Source of the DNA: Magnetospirillum molischianum DSM 120
GTDB lineage: Bacteria > Pseudomonadota > Alphaproteobacteria > Rhodospirillales > Magnetospirillaceae
DNA length: 56,314 nt
Assembly: GCF_000294655.1 (NCBI RefSeq)
Contig: NZ_CAHP01000035.1
Span: 38,551 to 94,864 of the forward strand
Direction: 5' to 3'
Made by a program: the position numbers and the translations under genes. The notes below the pieces were generated by a model, which saw only the letters and a program-made list of their open reading frames with translations, was not told the origin of the DNA and made no database searches. Of this stretch, positions 8,453 through 17,174 are shown in pieces (position 1 is the first letter of the stretch; every line of letters begins with the position of its first letter).

Positions 8453-9353
8453 ATGGAACGGATATCGACCTTCGGGCTGGGGCGAAACGGTTCTAAGCTC
8501 AACGCTGTCATTGCAAACGCGTCTGGCCAATGCCCAGTTGCAGAAATCTTCGGGACTAAAGTCCAGCACATATGCCGAGCTTGGTTCGGCAGATGTCTCT
8601 CGGCTGGTAACGGTCGAAGACACGTTGAGCCGGACCAAGGCGTGGTCCGCCAATACCCAGACGGTTTTGGATCGTGTCGAGGTGATGCACAGCACCCTCG
8701 GCAGTATCGGCGATAAGATGACGAGTCTGAAAAAGACTCTATCGGCGGCGGTGTCAAATACCGGCTCGGTGCTTGATTATCCAGAATTGGGCCGAGGCAT
8801 GCTGAATGACCTGAAGAACCTGATGAACACTCAGGTCGATGGCCGCTATCTGTTCTCTGGTGGCCGTACTGACACCGCTCCGGTCGATATTTCGAAACTG
8901 ACCTTGCCGCCAACCGGCGTCGATCTCAATTATTATCAAGGCGATTCCAGTCTGGCCTCGGTCCAGGTCTCAAGCGATCTGACGCTTACTTATGGCGTTA
9001 CCGCCAACAATTCGGGCTTCGAAAAGGCGTTGCGTGCCGCCGCGATGCTGACGGATTTGACCGCCGTCCCGATCGACTCGGACAAAGTGAAGGCTGCCTA
9101 TACCCTGGCCTCCGAGGCATTCAACGATCTTGTGAACATCCGAGGAAACGTCTCGGTGTCCTCCAGTCGGCTGGAAGAGATAAAGAACAGTCAAGACGAC
9201 GCAGTGACATTGCTCGCCAGCCGTGCCAGCGATTTGAAGTCGGTCGATATCGCCGATATCGCGGTACAGGTTTCCCAACTTCAGACCTCGCTGGAGGCAT
9301 CTTTCTCTGCTTTGGCTAAGATCTCCAGCCTGTCGCTGGCTAAGTACCTGTAG
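8453..9353 (+). CDS. flgL: Flagellar hook-filament junction protein FlgL, apparent N-terminal frameshift
   Basis: FlgL (HAP3) is the second junction protein. Its first ten residues (MERISTFGLG) are encoded from ATG 8453 in one frame. The rest of the family block (TVLSSTLSLQTRLANAQLQ, SSGLKSSTYAELG) lies in the next frame. Reading GGGCGAAACG near 8480-8489 with one base fewer joins the two parts perfectly. No ATG or GTG opens the second frame after its upstream stop at 8448, and only CTG 8505 or TTG 8511 could start it. About 298 aa if joined, a normal length, ending in the axial helix (SFSALAKISSLSLAKYL). It may be a real single-base insertion or a sequence error. Confidence 0.88.
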
Positions 9354-9929
9354 CGCGCTCCGGCGATCAAGCCGCCGGAACATCGGCCGTTATAGCGGCC
9401 AACCCTCGATTTGAGCCGTTGGCCGGTATCGGGCCACCCGTTGCGGCGGCGGCCATCCCGCCGCGCGATCGCACGAGCATCAGCCCCCCCTTTTTTCACG
9501 ACTAAACCTGTCCGTCACCCTTCGACGCCCCATCCCTTAACTCGCTCAGATCCGTAAACGATGTTGTTCGCCCCTGCGGCAACGGATTGACGAGAGAGGC
9601 ATTTGCGGCACCCCATCCACACCAAACCTCTAAGGAACCATCAGCACGAGCTGCCGCTCCTTCCTTTTAAAATCAAAAGAAAGGCACTTAAACCTGAGGT
9701 TGATTTGTCATTTATATTAATCATCCCCATATCCCACTCAGGCAACAATCCCTGCATTACAGATAAAATTCTTCCATTTTTTACGATAAAGTCGTTTCAC
9801 GACCAGTCGATCGTCATGCAATGATCGCCTTTGAATAGGAAAAGAAAGCGAACACCGGTCTTACCGACGACCTCACACGGTAGCGGTATCGCCCGGCCCC
9901 GCTATCTCCGTTGGTTAAATGCTGCCATC
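9354..9929. other. Intergenic region between flagellar and polysaccharide blocks
   Basis: There is no supported gene here. A 7-bp stem hairpin just after flgL (TCCGGCG 9359-9365 with its complement at 9373-9379) may help end the flagellar transcript. The middle becomes AT-rich (about 9650-9830) and probably holds the promoter of the polysaccharide block. A 73-codon open frame at 9603-9824 has no ribosome site or coding character and is left out. Confidence 0.5.
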
Positions 9930-10856
9930 ATGACGTCTTTCGCCACAGCCGAGCCGACATCCCCCCTCCTCGTCGCTGTTTGCAATCACAAAGGCGGCGT
10001 CGCCAAAACCACCACTTGCGTCAACCTTGCCGCAGGCCTTGTCACTGCGGGTCAGACCGTAGCAGTCGCCGATTTCGATTCACTCGCCACCGCTAGCCGT
10101 ATTCTCGGGATCAATACCGCCCGAATCGGCACCTACGAGGTGATAACGGGCCGTTGCTCGATCGAAACCGCCTTCCTGCCTACCTCTCAAGCAGGAATAT
10201 GGGTGCTGCCATCCACTCCTACGCTTCATCTCGCCGAGATCGAACCCGAGGTGATCTCACTCAACGCCGAACGACTGCGCGCACGACTTACCGCCACCGA
10301 GCGCTGCGACACCATTCTGATCGACTGTCCGCCATCGCTGGGAGCAATCGCGGTCAATGTCATCGCCGCTGCCGATCTGATGCTAGTACCGGTTCAGCCA
10401 ACGACCTTCGCCCGTGATGGGCTAGAACGAACCCTCGAGATCTTTGCCGCTTGCCGCTCCACCCAACCTCGCCTTGCCCCGCGCATCCTGATCACCATGG
10501 CGGATATCAACGATTCCAGTGTCCGCCGCATCATCGACCAGATCCGCCACGATCACGGCGATCAGGTTTATCCCACCGCGATCCCGTTCGACTCATCGGA
10601 TAAGGGCCTAGCTACAACCTTTGTTAGCTCTACCGATAGCGCAATTGCTACCGCCTATCTCCGCGCTACCCTGGCCCTTCTACGCGATCAACGGCTGTGC
10701 CGCGCCGCCGCCATGCGGCAGCAGCAAGGCGTTTTGGAAATACAGCCCGCTGATACCGCGCAATTGAGTCTGCCGATCCAGCCGCCGGTGCCGCCCGCTG
10801 TCGCAGTAGAACCAGCACGCCGCGAAACCGACAACAAAGAGAACCGCGCCCCATGA
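9930..10856 (+). CDS. ParA/MinD-family ATPase in polysaccharide locus
   Basis: This is a ParA-type P-loop ATPase, 308 aa from ATG 9930; the frame continues 33 codons upstream to a TTG. The deviant Walker A motif is NHKGGVAKTTT (about residues 19-29) with both the signature and catalytic lysines. Walker A' is AVADFDSLATAS, and Walker B (DTILIDCPPSLG) is followed by the ParA switch region (VPVQPTTFARDGLERT). The C-terminal 50 residues are Pro/Gln-rich. No ParB gene or parS-like repeat is next to it, so positioning of the polysaccharide machinery is more likely than plasmid partition. It overlaps the next gene by 4 bases (ATGA). Confidence 0.88.
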   Translation: MTSFATAEPTSPLLVAVCNHKGGVAKTTTCVNLAAGLVTAGQTVAVADFDSLATASRILGINTARIGTYEVITGRCSIETAFLPTSQAGIWVLPSTPTLHLAEIEPEVISLNAERLRARLTATERCDTILIDCPPSLGAIAVNVIAAADLMLVPVQPTTFARDGLERTLEIFAACRSTQPRLAPRILITMADINDSSVRRIIDQIRHDHGDQVYPTAIPFDSSDKGLATTFVSSTDSAIATAYLRATLALLRDQRLCRAAAMRQQQGVLEIQPADTAQLSLPIQPPVPPAVAVEPARRETDNKENRAP

Positions 10857-11809
10857 CGCCGCCGATACCGTCTTCCGCCACCCTGCCCCCGGCCCTGCGC
10901 TTGCGCATCAAGGCCTTGCTCGATTCCGGCGTGACACCCGATGAAATCGTCGCTCGCCTCGCCGACCCCGATGTCGGGTCGGCTGGACATCGGACGGTGC
11001 TATCGACGGAATTGACCGAAGCAATCGGAGCGGTAGCGGCCGAAGCACCGCCTCCTGCCGCCGCTCCAGCGTCTCCGCCCCACCCGACCGACGTTGGTGG
11101 AGCAACAGTCTCGCTGGTCAACGATGCCAAGCGCCTGCTCAGCGTACTCGCCAGTTCGCTCCAGACCCGTGAACGCGGTACGGTGATCCAATTCATCTCC
11201 GCTCGCCGGGGCGAGGGAGCTTCAACCATCGCCCGCGATTTCGCCCGCGTTGCCGCCCAGAACAGCGACCGCCCGGTTCTGCTGCTCGATCTCGATTGGG
11301 CCGCCCCCAGCCAGTACGAGCACTTCCAGCGTGCCGCCGCCAGCGTCGGAGGACTCGGCTCCGAACCTGGGCCAGCGGTCGATCTCGGCATCGACCCGTC
11401 GGTTCTGTTGCGTTTTACCGATAAGACCCTGCCGCATCCGTTGGTCCGCACGACCGTTACTGTTCACCGCATCGGCGCGACCGCGCTGTACGTCACCCGC
11501 CTCGGCGAGACGGGTGCAGTGACACCACCCGCATCCACCCGCCTCAGCTATCCGGCGTTTTGGGACCAGTTGCGTGCCGAGGTTGGCCTGACGGTAATTG
11601 ATGCCCCCCCGGTGTTCAGTTCGTTCGACGGCCTCGCCGTCAGTCCTACCGCCGACAAAGTGGTGGTGGTGGTTGAGGCGGAAACCACCCGTATCCCAGT
11701 TGCTCAGGAGCTGATTGGCCGCCTGACAGCCCAGGGGGCCGATATCGCCGGTATCATCCTCAACAAGAGAAGGGTTTATATTCCGAAGTTTATTTATCGA
11801 TGGTTGTAA
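10853..11809 (+). CDS. CpsD/CapB-like (BY-kinase family) protein with degenerate Walker A
   Basis: This 318-aa protein resembles the cytosolic ATPase half of Wzc/CpsD tyrosine kinases. An N-terminal segment of about 85 residues is Pro/Ala-rich. It is followed by DAKRLLSVLASSLQ, which is typical of the linker before the kinase domain. The P-loop reads SARRGEGASTIARDFA: the invariant lysine (about residue 123) is alanine. A Walker A'-like strand (VLLLDLDWA) and Walker B-like TVIDAPPVFSS are present. No Tyr-rich C-terminal tail is seen; it ends YIPKFIYRWL. Known polysaccharide loci of this class carry such GEGAS variants, which probably regulate rather than phosphorylate. It would pair with the separate Wzz-like protein at 22562. 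Confidence 0.82.
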   Translation: MTPPIPSSATLPPALRLRIKALLDSGVTPDEIVARLADPDVGSAGHRTVLSTELTEAIGAVAAEAPPPAAAPASPPHPTDVGGATVSLVNDAKRLLSVLASSLQTRERGTVIQFISARRGEGASTIARDFARVAAQNSDRPVLLLDLDWAAPSQYEHFQRAAASVGGLGSEPGPAVDLGIDPSVLLRFTDKTLPHPLVRTTVTVHRIGATALYVTRLGETGAVTPPASTRLSYPAFWDQLRAEVGLTVIDAPPVFSSFDGLAVSPTADKVVVVVEAETTRIPVAQELIGRLTAQGADIAGIILNKRRVYIPKFIYRWL

Positions 11810-12241
11810 ATTTGCATCTCGAAGAGAAATACACATCTCAAGATACAAATGAACTTAAACAAAAAGTAGACTGAAACACTAACTTATTTCCACAGCGACC
11901 TCATATCCATTGAGGGAATATTCCCCCTCAAAAATAACCCTCAAAGATGGCGGGCGCGACCAAGGCGACGAGTCGGATAGATACCGACGCGATCTGGCGG
12001 TCGGACGAAAGAGGCTTTTCTGTTTATACGCAACGGCCTATGCCGATAGGACTTGCGGGAGAAATGCCATTCGTAAGATGTAATTTTATGCAAATTTTCC
12101 ATAATCTGCATTACGATGAGGATATATCGAACAAAGCCATCCTGGGGAAGCCAGTTCAGAGTATTTTCGAATACAGTCTCTTTATTTGTCACGGAAGCGT
12201 GATCATATCTCATTGACCACCTCCTATCGGGCTACGAATAG
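11810..12241. other. AT-richer intergenic gap
   Basis: This 430-base gap is noticeably more AT-rich than its neighbours. An 89-codon open frame (11947-12216) has no good ribosome site and a composition unlike a folded protein. No terminator with a T-tract is seen. It may contain the promoter for the sugar transferase gene that starts at 12242. Confidence 0.4.
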
Positions 12242-13684
12242 ATGACGAAGACCAGTGCAATTGAAATAAGAAAGCTGCAACAACTTGGCTGGCTGGCGGC
12301 GACGTTGTTGACACTGCGCCTGGCCGATCTCGCCATCATTCCGCTGAGTGGTCTGCTCGCGCACTGGCTGCGCTTTGGGGGAACGGAACCCGTTTCGCAT
12401 GGGGAATTGCTAGCGCTGTCCTTCGCCTCGATGCTGGCGCTGGTGGTGTTTAATCTTGGCCAAGCCTATACTGTGCGGTTAGCTGCCAGCACCTGGGCGT
12501 TGAGCGTCCGGGCGATCGGCCACTGGCTCCTGGTGTTCCTGTTGGCGCTGGCCACCGCCTTCATGTTCAAAGTCAGCGATCATTTTTCCCGAATCTGGGC
12601 CGGGCTGTGGCTACTTCTGGCCGGAGGCGGCTTCGTTGCGGTACGTGCCATCACCGCCGATCTGGTCCGCCGCGCTCAGCGCGAGGGACGGCTGGCGGTG
12701 CGAGTGGCAATTTTGGGAGCCGACCAGAACGGGCTAACGATGGTCCGCCACCTTCACGACGACGATGCGGTCCGGGTGATCGGCCTGTATACCGACTGCG
12801 GCAAGCAAGCCCAAGCTGCCGGACTGTCGATTGCGGGTGGGTTCAGCGACCTGTTGACGACGATCCGCGAGGGGAAAGTCGATTGCGTGGTGATCCCCCT
12901 GCCCTGGAGCGGCAAACAACAGCTGCATCAGGTGATCGAGGCATTACAGGGGTTGTCGGTTGAGGTCCAGATCTGCCCGGAGGGACTCGAGGCCCTGGCC
13001 CGCTCCTTCCCGCTGGTGCGCAACGCCAGCACCACCTTGCTTGGCGGCTTGCCGATGATCACGGTGATGCACCGCCCACTCGATGGCTGGAGCTGGCTGA
13101 TCAAACGGATCGAGGACATGGTGTTGCTGGCGCTGATCGCTCCGCTGGCGTTGCCGCTATGCCTGCTGATCGCGCTGGCCATCAAACTCGACAGTCCCGG
13201 TCCGGTGCTGTTTCGCCAGCAACGCGGCGGCTTCAACGGGCGAGATTTCTGGCTCTACAAGTTCCGCACCATGCGACTTGAGGCGTGCCAGTCGGACGGC
13301 GCGACCGTGGCCGCCGCTCGCCAAGATCCGCGTGTCACCCGAGTTGGCCGCCTGCTGCGCCGGATCAGTCTTGACGAACTGCCGCAATTCCTGAACGTGC
13401 TGCGGGGCGAGATGTCGGTGATTGGTCCCCGTCCCCACGCTTTGTCACACGACCGCCAGTTCGCCAGCGTGATCACCCGCTATTACGCCCGGCTGCGGGT
13501 CCGTCCTGGCATCACCGGCTGGGCTCAGGTCAACGGCCTCCGCGGCAGCATTGAGGAAGACGACCACATACGCCGCAGAGTTGATCATGATTTATGGTAC
13601 ATCGAGCATTGGTCTATATTACTTGATTTGCGCATTCTGGTGCTGACGCCGTTCGTTGGCTTGATCCATCACAATGCTTACTGA
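12242..13684 (+). CDS. Undecaprenyl-phosphate sugar phosphotransferase (WcaJ/ExoY family)
   Basis: This is the initiating transferase that moves a hexose-1-phosphate onto undecaprenyl phosphate, 480 aa. The N-terminal half has several membrane helices (about residues 18-135) and a CoA-binding-like domain ([19 protein letters not shown]). The C-terminal catalytic bacterial sugar transferase domain (about 285-480) starts with [20 protein letters not shown]. It carries [40 protein letters not shown] and [14 protein letters not shown], the full motif series. Length and layout match polyisoprenyl-phosphate hexose-1-phosphate transferases. Confidence 0.93.
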   Translation: MTKTSAIEIRKLQQLGWLAATLLTLRLADLAIIPLSGLLAHWLRFGGTEPVSHGELLALSFASMLALVVFNLGQAYTVRLAASTWALSVRAIGHWLLVFLLALATAFMFKVSDHFSRIWAGLWLLLAGGGFVAVRAITADLVRRAQREGRLAVRVAILGADQNGLTMVRHLHDDDAVRVIGLYTDCGKQAQAAGLSIAGGFSDLLTTIREGKVDCVVIPLPWSGKQQLHQVIEALQGLSVEVQICPEGLEALARSFPLVRNASTTLLGGLPMITVMHRPLDGWSWLIKRIEDMVLLALIAPLALPLCLLIALAIKLDSPGPVLFRQQRGGFNGRDFWLYKFRTMRLEACQSDGATVAAARQDPRVTRVGRLLRRISLDELPQFLNVLRGEMSVIGPRPHALSHDRQFASVITRYYARLRVRPGITGWAQVNGLRGSIEEDDHIRRRVDHDLWYIEHWSILLDLRILVLTPFVGLIHHNAY

Positions 13685-13693
13685 GTCCCTCCG

Positions 13694-15394
13694 ATGATTC
13701 TTGACGCCGATGATCTCCCCCCCGGCCAACCGCTTACCGCCGACCTGTGTCTGGTCGGGGCCGGGGCGGTGGGAATTGCTCTCGCCCTCGACCTGATCGG
13801 GTCCGGCCTGTCGGTGATCCTGCTGGAATCCGGCGGCTTCGACCGTGAAGAGGAGAGCCAGGCGCTGTATCGGGGTGATGTCGTCGATCCGCGTCGGCAC
13901 AGCCCACCCGATCGCTACCGCGAACGGCGCTTCGGCGGGTCGAGCACCACCTGGGGCGGCCGGGCGATGCCGCTCGACCCGATCGATTTCGAGGCCCGCC
14001 CTTATCTGGCCCATAGCGGCTGGCCGATCGGTTATGACGATCTGGCACCATTCTATCCCCGCGCCAACCGGCTGTGCGAGGCGGGTGCCTTCGCCTATAC
14101 CATCGAAACCGCGTTCGACTCACCGCGCCGACCGATGATTTCGGGCTTTTCCAGTCCGCATTTCACCACCAACACCCTCGAACGCTTCAGTTGCCCGACC
14201 GATTTCGGCCGCCGCTATCGCCACAAACTGGAAGCCGCTGCCAATGTGCGGGTGATCCTGCACGCCAACGTGGTCGAGATCGAGTTGGCCGCCGACGCCG
14301 AGCGAGTCAAAAGTCTCGCGGTGCGGACACTAAAGGGTGGTGCATTCGACATCAGCGCCGGACAGGTCGTTCTGGCCACTGGCGGGCTGGAAACTGCCCG
14401 GCTGCTACTGGCCAGCCGCAGCCGCCAGCCCGCCGGGATCGGCAACGGCCACGATCTGGTCGGACGTCATTACATGTGCCACCTCGCCGGCACGATCGGC
14501 CGCCTGAAGATCGACGGCCCGCCCGGTTGCGTCTGGAACGGCTATGATATCGCCGATGACGGCACCTATTGTCGGCGTCGGATCGCATTGCGTCCCGACG
14601 TGCAGCGCCAGCTTGGTCTCGGCAATGTCGTTGCCCGCCTCCACCATCCCCGCATCACCGATCCGCGCCACCACAATGGCGCATTGTCGCTACTCTACCT
14701 TGCCCGCGCCTTCATTCCTTACGAATACGGCAAACGGCTGTATGGCGACGATGCAGTCGGGCTGACAGATCAGTTGAGCCACCTCGCCAATGTCGTCACC
14801 GATCTGCCAGCAACAGTCGGTTTCATGCTGCACCTTCTGCGCGACCGCCGACTTGCCGAGCGCAAGTTCCCTTCGATCCTCATCCGCTCGCGCGCAAACC
14901 TGTTCAGCCTCGATTTTCACGCCGAGCAGCAACCCGATCCGGCCAGCCGGGTGACGCTGGGGAGCGAGACCGACGTGCTTGGCCTCCCCCGACTGGTGGT
15001 AGACTGGCGTTATGGTCAGGGCGATGTCGATACGGTGACGCGGAGCTTGGCTCTGTTCGCGGAAGACATCGCCGCCAGTGGCGTCGGCCGCTTCGAATAC
15101 GATTCCACCCAGGTCGAGGCCGAAATGATCCGTTACGGCGCTTATGGCGGCCACCATATCGGCTTAGCCCGGATGAGCGATTCGCCGCGCCAAGGCGTCG
15201 TCGATCGCGATGGAAGGGTGCACGGCATCGCCAATCTCTACCTCGCCGGTTCCGCGGTATTTCCGACTTCGAGTCAGGCCAACCCGACTTTGACCGCCGT
15301 GGCCCTCGGTTTGCGGTTGGCCCGCCACCTGCGCGACCGCACCACCGTCCCAATCGGCAGCACTGCCCCCGTTTTGTTCGGAGTCCCGGCATGA
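13694..15394 (+). CDS. GMC-family FAD-dependent oxidoreductase
   Basis: This 566-aa flavoprotein is in the glucose-methanol-choline oxidoreductase family. It has an N-terminal Rossmann fold with GxGxxG (LCLVGAGAVGIALALDL, residues 15-31) and the FAD ribose-binding glutamate (LLESGG). The GMC-like loop FGGSSTTWGGRAMPLDPIDF follows, then a C-terminal GMC domain with NLYLAGSAVFPTSSQANPTLTAVALGLRLA. No signal peptide is present, so it acts in the cytosol, perhaps oxidising a sugar or nucleotide-sugar. It starts 9 bases after the sugar transferase and overlaps the epimerase gene (ATGA). The substrate cannot be read from the sequence. Confidence 0.87.
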   Translation: MILDADDLPPGQPLTADLCLVGAGAVGIALALDLIGSGLSVILLESGGFDREEESQALYRGDVVDPRRHSPPDRYRERRFGGSSTTWGGRAMPLDPIDFEARPYLAHSGWPIGYDDLAPFYPRANRLCEAGAFAYTIETAFDSPRRPMISGFSSPHFTTNTLERFSCPTDFGRRYRHKLEAAANVRVILHANVVEIELAADAERVKSLAVRTLKGGAFDISAGQVVLATGGLETARLLLASRSRQPAGIGNGHDLVGRHYMCHLAGTIGRLKIDGPPGCVWNGYDIADDGTYCRRRIALRPDVQRQLGLGNVVARLHHPRITDPRHHNGALSLLYLARAFIPYEYGKRLYGDDAVGLTDQLSHLANVVTDLPATVGFMLHLLRDRRLAERKFPSILIRSRANLFSLDFHAEQQPDPASRVTLGSETDVLGLPRLVVDWRYGQGDVDTVTRSLALFAEDIAASGVGRFEYDSTQVEAEMIRYGAYGGHHIGLARMSDSPRQGVVDRDGRVHGIANLYLAGSAVFPTSSQANPTLTAVALGLRLARHLRDRTTVPIGSTAPVLFGVPA

Positions 15395-16353
15395 AACGCC
15401 GTATCCTGGTTCTCGGCGGCAGTGGCTTTATCGGCCGTCGTGTCGTCGCCGCCCTTGCTGCCACTGACTGGGCCGATCCGGTGGCGGCTAGTCGCCATGG
15501 CGACGGCCTGAGCCTTGACGCCACCCATCCCGCTGCACTGGCCGCCGCTTTGCCCGGCTTCGACGCGGTGGTCAACGCTCTCGCCGCCAGCCCGGCGACA
15601 ATGGTCGCGGCAACCGAGGCGCTGACAGCTACCGCCGCCGCCCAACCAACCCCGCCACTGCTGATTCAACTCAGTTCGATGGCGGTCTATGGCCCCGTCA
15701 ACGGCCGGGTCGATGAAGCCGCCCCAGTCAGTGCGGCGCTGGGACCCTACGCCGCTGCCAAGCTGGCGACCGAAGCCCGCAGCCGGGCCTATCCCCGCAC
15801 GGTGATCTTGCGTCCCGGCTGCGTCTATGGTCCCGGCAGCGCACAATGGAGCGACCGCATTGCCAACCTGTTGCACAGCCGCCGTATCGGCGATCTTGGC
15901 GCCGGTGGTGACGGCATCGCCAATCTGGTGCTGATCGATGACGTCGTGGCCGCGATCCTTGCCGCGCTGACTTGCCCCGAGGCGGAAGGCGCGACGTTCA
16001 ATCTGGCGATGGCAGATCCGCCCGATTGGAACAACTATTTCTTCCGCTTCGCCAAGGCGCTGGGCACGATACCGATCGCGCGGCGCTCGGAACGGCGGAT
16101 GCGGTTGGAAACCAAGCTGTTCGCTCCGCCGCTGAAGCTGTTGGAACGGATCGCGGCGCGGGCTGGACTCGATCCTAACCGTCTGCCTCCGGCGATTCCG
16201 CCCTCACTGGCCCGGCTGTGGCGGCAGGAGATCCAGCTCGATTCGACGGCCGCCGAGCGGGTTCTCGGGCTGCGCTGGAGCGGGCTCGATCAAGGTCTCG
16301 CCGCAACGGTGAACTCCGCCCAAAGTGATCATCCTGCTGCACCGGCTCACTAA
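15391..16353 (+). CDS. NAD-dependent epimerase/dehydratase (extended SDR)
   Basis: This is a 320-aa extended short-chain dehydrogenase that probably acts on a nucleotide sugar. The N-terminal NAD motif is VLGGSGFIGRRVVAAL (GxxGxxG). The catalytic Ser-Tyr-Lys set is likely QLSSMAVYG with PYAAAKLATE. The sequence TVILRPGCVYGPG, typical of the family, follows. The start ATG 15391 overlaps the GMC oxidoreductase stop. The C-terminus is shorter and more basic than in classic UDP-glucose epimerases, so the exact reaction is not assigned. The order GMC oxidoreductase then epimerase suggests a paired oxidation/isomerisation of one sugar. Confidence 0.88.
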   Translation: MKRRILVLGGSGFIGRRVVAALAATDWADPVAASRHGDGLSLDATHPAALAAALPGFDAVVNALAASPATMVAATEALTATAAAQPTPPLLIQLSSMAVYGPVNGRVDEAAPVSAALGPYAAAKLATEARSRAYPRTVILRPGCVYGPGSAQWSDRIANLLHSRRIGDLGAGGDGIANLVLIDDVVAAILAALTCPEAEGATFNLAMADPPDWNNYFFRFAKALGTIPIARRSERRMRLETKLFAPPLKLLERIAARAGLDPNRLPPAIPPSLARLWRQEIQLDSTAAERVLGLRWSGLDQGLAATVNSAQSDHPAAPAH

Positions 16354-16366
16354 CGGGGAAGCGGTA

Positions 16367-17140
16367 ATGTCTTATCATCCAGACGGGCCGTTCCGGCCTG
16401 GACGAAATGAGGGAATCGTGACGAAACTCGGTAGAGGAATGGCAACATTGCTGGTGCTGGCCGCGCTGACGGGGTGCAGTTCTGGGCGCGAGCAATCCCC
16501 CGCTGCCGCCGGGTTCCGTCTGATCGGCGATGCGGTGCCGGCCTATCAGGTCGGGGCGGGCGATTCCCTGTCGATTGTGCTGCCCTATAACCCTGAGTTG
16601 AATTTTGAGGCCCCAGTCGGGCCGGATGGCCGCTTCACCATGCCAGTGGTCGGTAGTATCCTGGCCGAGGGCCGGACCGTGCCGGAAATCGAGGCCGATA
16701 TCGACCGGGCGCTGGTCGAGCGCCGCATTGCTCGCAACGCCCAGCCTTCGGTCAGCATCCGCAATTACGCCCCGGTGGTCTATGTCAGCGGCGAGGTCAA
16801 GCAGCCGGGAGTGATCCCGTTGCGAGGGCGGATGGATCCGTTGCAGGCGATCAGCGTGGCTGGTGGCCTGCTTGAAACCGCGCGCAACGAGGAAGTCGTC
16901 GTGATCCGCCCCGGCCCGGACGGGCGGCCGCTGCTGCGGCTGGTCAATCTCGAGGCGCTCACCGACAAGGGTGACCCCACCCAGGCGGTTGCGTTGCAGC
17001 CGCAGGACACCGTGTTCGTGCCGAAATCCTCGATTGCCGTTCTTGATCAATGGATTGACCAGTACATCAACAAGACGCTGCCGTTCAACCGAGGGGTGAA
17101 CTACACTATCAATAAAAACATGAGCGGCTCAAGCCAATGA
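16367..17140 (+). CDS. Wza-like polysaccharide export lipoprotein
   Basis: This is an outer-membrane polysaccharide export protein, 257 aa from ATG 16367. A GTG at 16418 would give a cleaner 19-residue leader, and both have a plausible ribosome site. The lipobox LTGC follows a short hydrophobic stretch (ATLLVLAALTGCSS). The Poly_export domain follows (YQVGAGDSLSIVLPYNPELN ... GRFTMPVVGSILAEGRTV), then one SLBB domain (VYVSGEVKQPGVIPLRGRM ... AISVAGGL). It is shorter than E. coli Wza and so resembles the GumB/KpsD-like small versions. It probably exports the polymer made by the surrounding genes. Confidence 0.92.
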   Translation: MSYHPDGPFRPGRNEGIVTKLGRGMATLLVLAALTGCSSGREQSPAAAGFRLIGDAVPAYQVGAGDSLSIVLPYNPELNFEAPVGPDGRFTMPVVGSILAEGRTVPEIEADIDRALVERRIARNAQPSVSIRNYAPVVYVSGEVKQPGVIPLRGRMDPLQAISVAGGLLETARNEEVVVIRPGPDGRPLLRLVNLEALTDKGDPTQAVALQPQDTVFVPKSSIAVLDQWIDQYINKTLPFNRGVNYTINKNMSGSSQ

Positions 17141-17174
17141 GCCCGACAGGGCGGCGGGGTTAGGAACGGTCTTG

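Noticed and set aside
9603..9824. 73-codon open frame in the AT-rich gap
   Set aside because: Composition is unlike nearby proteins and no ribosome site is present; better explained as a promoter region.
11947..12216. 89-codon open frame before the sugar transferase
   Set aside because: No start signal and no protein-like pattern; the region is AT-rich spacer.
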